From contig NZ_CP127173.1 of assembly GCF_030264295.1 (NCBI RefSeq), forward strand, positions 4,595,501 through 4,659,500: a stretch of 64,000 nt of DNA, given 5' to 3'. Made by a program: the position numbers and the translations under genes. Below are positions 61,729 to 64,000 of this stretch, piece by piece. Every line of letters starts with the position of its first letter. The first letter of the stretch is position 1. Under the pieces are notes generated by a model. It was not told the origin of the DNA and did not search any database. It saw only the letters and a program-made list of their open reading frames with translations. The stretch comes from Amycolatopsis nalaikhensis. GTDB taxonomy: Bacteria > Actinomycetota > Actinomycetes > Mycobacteriales > Pseudonocardiaceae.

Positions 61729-62496
61729 ATGGTCGAGATCAAAACCGAAGCCGAGCTCGCGGTCATGCGCGAAGCCGGCCGCGTCGTCGCCACCACGCTG
61801 CAGACGGTCAAGGAGGCCGCCGAGATCGGCGTCTCCCTCCTCGAGCTGGACGAAATCGCCGCCCAGTGCATGCGGGGCGCCGGGGCGAAGCCGTCCTTCT
61901 TCGGCTACCAGCCCCGCTCCGCGCCGACGCCCTACCCGAACGTGCTCTGCGTCAGCGTCAACGACGTCGTCGTGCACGGCATCCCCACGCCCTACCGCAT
62001 CCAGGACGGCGACCTGGTCAGCGTCGACTGCGGCGCGATCCTCGACGGCTGGAACGGTGACGCCGCGATCAGCTTCGTCGTCGGCCGGGCCGACCCGAAG
62101 GACCTCGAGCTGATCGCGGCCACCGAGCGCGCCCTCGAGGCCGGGATCGCCGCCGCGCAGCCGGGCGCGAAGCTCGGCGACATCTCGGCCGCGATCGGGG
62201 CGTCCGTGCGCGCGTCCGGGTTCGCGCTGATGGCAGACCACGGCGGGCACGGCATCGGCCGGGCCATGCACGAGGACCCGCACCTGCCGAACGAAGGCCG
62301 CGCGGGCCGGGGGATGCGGCTGAAGCCGGGGCTCGCGCTGGCGATCGAGCCGATGCTCATCGCGGGCGGCACCGACGCCTACCGGTACGCGGAGGACGGC
62401 TGGTCGATCCTCACCGTCGACGGCAGCCGCGCCGCGCACGTCGAGCACACCATCGCCGTCACCGAAGACGGCCCGCGCGTGCTCACCGTGCGGTAG
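61729..62496 (+). CDS. map: Methionine aminopeptidase type I
   Basis: A 255-residue MetAP-I with all five metal ligands visible: D in VSVDCGAI, D in WNGDAAISF, H in GGHGIGRAMHEDPHLPN, E in ALAIEPML and E in VEHTIAV. It removes the initiator methionine in the cytoplasm. The N-terminal SH3-binding extension of the longer actinobacterial form is absent. The start codon sits two bases after a perfect palindrome with no room for a ribosome-binding site, suggesting a leaderless, specifically regulated paralogue rather than the main housekeeping copy. Confidence 0.93.
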   Translation: MVEIKTEAELAVMREAGRVVATTLQTVKEAAEIGVSLLELDEIAAQCMRGAGAKPSFFGYQPRSAPTPYPNVLCVSVNDVVVHGIPTPYRIQDGDLVSVDCGAILDGWNGDAAISFVVGRADPKDLELIAATERALEAGIAAAQPGAKLGDISAAIGASVRASGFALMADHGGHGIGRAMHEDPHLPNEGRAGRGMRLKPGLALAIEPMLIAGGTDAYRYAEDGWSILTVDGSRAAHVEHTIAVTEDGPRVLTVR

Positions 62497-62506
62497 ACAA
62501 GGGGGC

Positions 62507-63019
62507 ATGGACAACACCGTCATACGATCGGGTGATTCCGGGGACGCCGACACCCTGCTGCGCTTCTTCGACGAAGCCGTCGAATGGCTGGTCGCGCGCG
62601 GCAGCTCGAAGCAGTGGGGCACCGAGCCGTGGAGCCGGGTCCCGAAGCGCGTCGAGCGGGTCAAGGGCATGGCCGCCGACCCCGGCCTGCGGATCGCCCT
62701 GGTCGACGGCGAGCCCGCCGGTGCGCTGATCGTCTCGGAGGAGCACGACCCGCACGTGCCCGCGGTCGAGGAGCGTGAGCTGTACATCCGGCTGCTGATC
62801 ACGTCGCGGCGCTTCACCGGGCACGGCGTCGGCGCGCGCCTCGTCGAGTACGCGCTCGACGAGGCGCGGCGGCGCGGCATCGACCTCGTGCGCGTCGACT
62901 GCTGGGCCGGCGGCGACGGCGACCTCCAGCGCTACTACGAGGGCCAGGGCTTCAAGCCGACCGTGCGGTTCCACGTCGACGACTGGGTCGGTCAGGTCCT
63001 CGAGCAACGCGTGGGGTAG
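62507..63019 (+). CDS. GNAT family N-acetyltransferase
   Basis: A 170-residue GNAT: VIRSGDSGDADTLLRFFDEAVEWLVARGSSKQWG..PWSRVPKRVERVKGMA is the N-terminal segment common to actinobacterial acetyltransferases of this type, followed by ELYIRLLITSRRFTGHGVGARLVEYALDEARRRGIDLVRVDCWAGGDGDLQRYYEGQGFKPTVRF with the CoA loop G-H-G-V-G. Ten bases after the map stop, so probably cotranscribed with it. Substrate unknown. Confidence 0.88.
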   Translation: MDNTVIRSGDSGDADTLLRFFDEAVEWLVARGSSKQWGTEPWSRVPKRVERVKGMAADPGLRIALVDGEPAGALIVSEEHDPHVPAVEERELYIRLLITSRRFTGHGVGARLVEYALDEARRRGIDLVRVDCWAGGDGDLQRYYEGQGFKPTVRFHVDDWVGQVLEQRVG

Positions 63020-63078
63020 CGCGATCGCGAGCCAGGGGTGACACTGTTGACGCGTTGCCAACAGACGGAGGAGTCGCC

Positions 63079-63924
63079 ATGGCCGAGGAGCTCGCGGGCA
63101 AGGTCGTCGTCATCACCGGCGGCGGGCAGGGGATCGGCGCGGCGACCGCGTCGGCGCTGTCCCGGCTGGGCGCGAAGGTGGTGATCGGCGACCTCGACCA
63201 GGTCCGGGCCGAGAAAACCGCCGGTGAGCTGGACGCCGATGCGCTCCCGCTGGACGTCACCGACATCGGCGGCTTCACCGAGTTCCTCGACGAGGTCGAG
63301 CGCCGCCACGGCCGCATCGACGTGCTGATCAACAACGCCGGGATCATGCCGCTGGCACGGCTCGAGGAGGAGCCCGACGCGACGACCCGCGCCCAGCTGG
63401 AGATCAACCTGCACGCGGTCATCCACGGCACGCGCGAAGCGATGAAACGGATGCGGCCGCGGCGGTCCGGGCACATCGTGAACGTGGCGTCGTTCGCGGG
63501 CAAAGCGGGCTTTCCCGGCGCGGCGACCTACTGCGCGACGAAGCACGCCGTCGTCGGCCTGTCCGAGGCGGTGCACCTGGAGCTGCACGGGTCCGGCGTG
63601 CACGTCTCGTGCGTGATGCCCGCGATCGTCCGGACGGAGCTGGCGAGCGGTCTCGGCGAGGCGAAGCTGTTCAAGTCGTCGCGCCCGGAAGATGTGGCCG
63701 ACGCCATCGTATCCACGCTGCGCAAGCCTCGTTTCGACGTCTACGTGCCCCGATCGGTGGGCAGTATGGGCAAGCTCACCCGGCTGCTCCCGCGCAAGGC
63801 GGGCGAAGCGCTCGCGCGCGCGTTGAAGGCGGACCAGCTTTTGGCTTCAGCGGCCCATTCCCCGGCTCGCGCGGAGTACGAGGCGCGTGCCGCCGAAAGC
63901 GCCCCGGGAGCCGCGCAGGAGTAA
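63079..63924 (+). CDS. Short-chain dehydrogenase/reductase, extended C-terminus
   Basis: A 281-residue SDR: VVVITGGGQGIGAATASALSRLG, D in IGDLD (NAD preference), INNAGIM, catalytic S in NVASFAGK and Y-C-A-T-K, then VMPAIVRTEL. The C-terminal FDVYVPRSVGSMGKLTRLLPRKAGEALARALKADQLL is typical of mycobacterial/actinobacterial SDRs of the SadH-like type. GGAGGAG precedes the ATG. Substrate unknown. Nothing recognisable follows in the last 76 bases of the window. Confidence 0.9.
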   Translation: MAEELAGKVVVITGGGQGIGAATASALSRLGAKVVIGDLDQVRAEKTAGELDADALPLDVTDIGGFTEFLDEVERRHGRIDVLINNAGIMPLARLEEEPDATTRAQLEINLHAVIHGTREAMKRMRPRRSGHIVNVASFAGKAGFPGAATYCATKHAVVGLSEAVHLELHGSGVHVSCVMPAIVRTELASGLGEAKLFKSSRPEDVADAIVSTLRKPRFDVYVPRSVGSMGKLTRLLPRKAGEALARALKADQLLASAAHSPARAEYEARAAESAPGAAQE

Positions 63925-64000
63925 CTCGGACGGCCTAGCGACTGTCCGATTTGGACGTGGACGGTGTTGAGTCCACCGGCCTGACCGGGCAAGATTGACC

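Noticed and set aside
63741..63992. 83-codon minus-strand frame at the window end
   Set aside because: Mostly antisense to the SDR with no recognisable segments; the remaining 76 bases show no gene.

Overview
The window is very GC-rich, gene-dense actinobacterial chromosome. Gene content points to the Pseudonocardiales, most likely an Amycolatopsis-like organism: a SigR/RsrA thiol-stress pair, WhiB1, the 24-residue ribosomal protein bL37, a multifunctional 2-oxoglutarate decarboxylase (Kgd), an F420-type luciferase-fold oxidoreductase, an EbfC/WXG100-type secretion cassette, many TetR regulators and frequent GTG starts. The genus is inferred from remembered family traits; no database was searched.

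Layout. 1-8 kb: a truncated hydrolase, a YbaK-type deacylase, sigR-rsrA with a consensus SigR promoter, bL37, the histidine kinase pdtaS, whiB1 with an upstream CRP-like site, a lipid-kinase-family protein, a small membrane protein, a GNAT and a phosphoglycerate-mutase-family phosphatase. The order resembles the sigH-pdtaS-whiB1-gpm2 region of mycobacteria. 8-15 kb: secreted and oxidative enzymes (cholesterol-oxidase-type GMC enzyme, MarR, SRPBCC, sugar epimerase), malic enzyme and a BpsA/DUF43-like aminopropyltransferase. 15-19 kb: a four-gene glycine-betaine/choline-type ABC importer operon with overlapping ends. 19-23 kb: LLM oxidoreductase, GNAT, secreted subtilisin and a membrane-anchored protein. 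23-27 kb: kgd. 27-34 kb: DUF4291 protein, a repeat-rich gap, a single-chain ABC exporter and an ABC-2 pair. 34-43 kb: two-component system, acyltransferase, alanine dehydrogenase, quinone oxidoreductase under a MerR-like site, M43 metalloprotease, a frameshifted PucR regulator and a decayed DUF4388/roadblock locus. 44-50 kb: VOC/PadR cassette, FAD monooxygenase and metY-metX. 50-54 kb: three TetR genes with an AurF-like diiron enzyme, an SDR and a hypothetical. 54-60 kb: SGNH hydrolase and a branched-chain acyl-CoA operon (carboxyltransferase, biotin carboxylase, acyl-CoA dehydrogenase). 60-64 kb: a secretion-type cassette, a methionine aminopeptidase behind a 26-bp palindrome, a GNAT and an SDR.

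Regulation can be read from DNA at several places: the SigR promoter, a CRP-like site, a MerR-like operator with an apparently leaderless start, a PadR-type palindrome, a shared TetR-type operator tying the repressor at 53.2-53.8 kb to the acyl-CoA operon, and large inverted repeats between divergent genes.

The most unusual shared theme is a set of composite palindromic repeats placed downstream of genes (about 3.9, 18.7 and 54.7 kb, with simpler relatives at 13.7 and 39.7 kb). Three loci carry apparent frameshifts or decay: pucR, the DUF4388/roadblock pair, and the biotin carboxylase gene, which runs into acyl-CoA dehydrogenase. No tRNA, rRNA, CRISPR array, insertion sequence or phage was seen.
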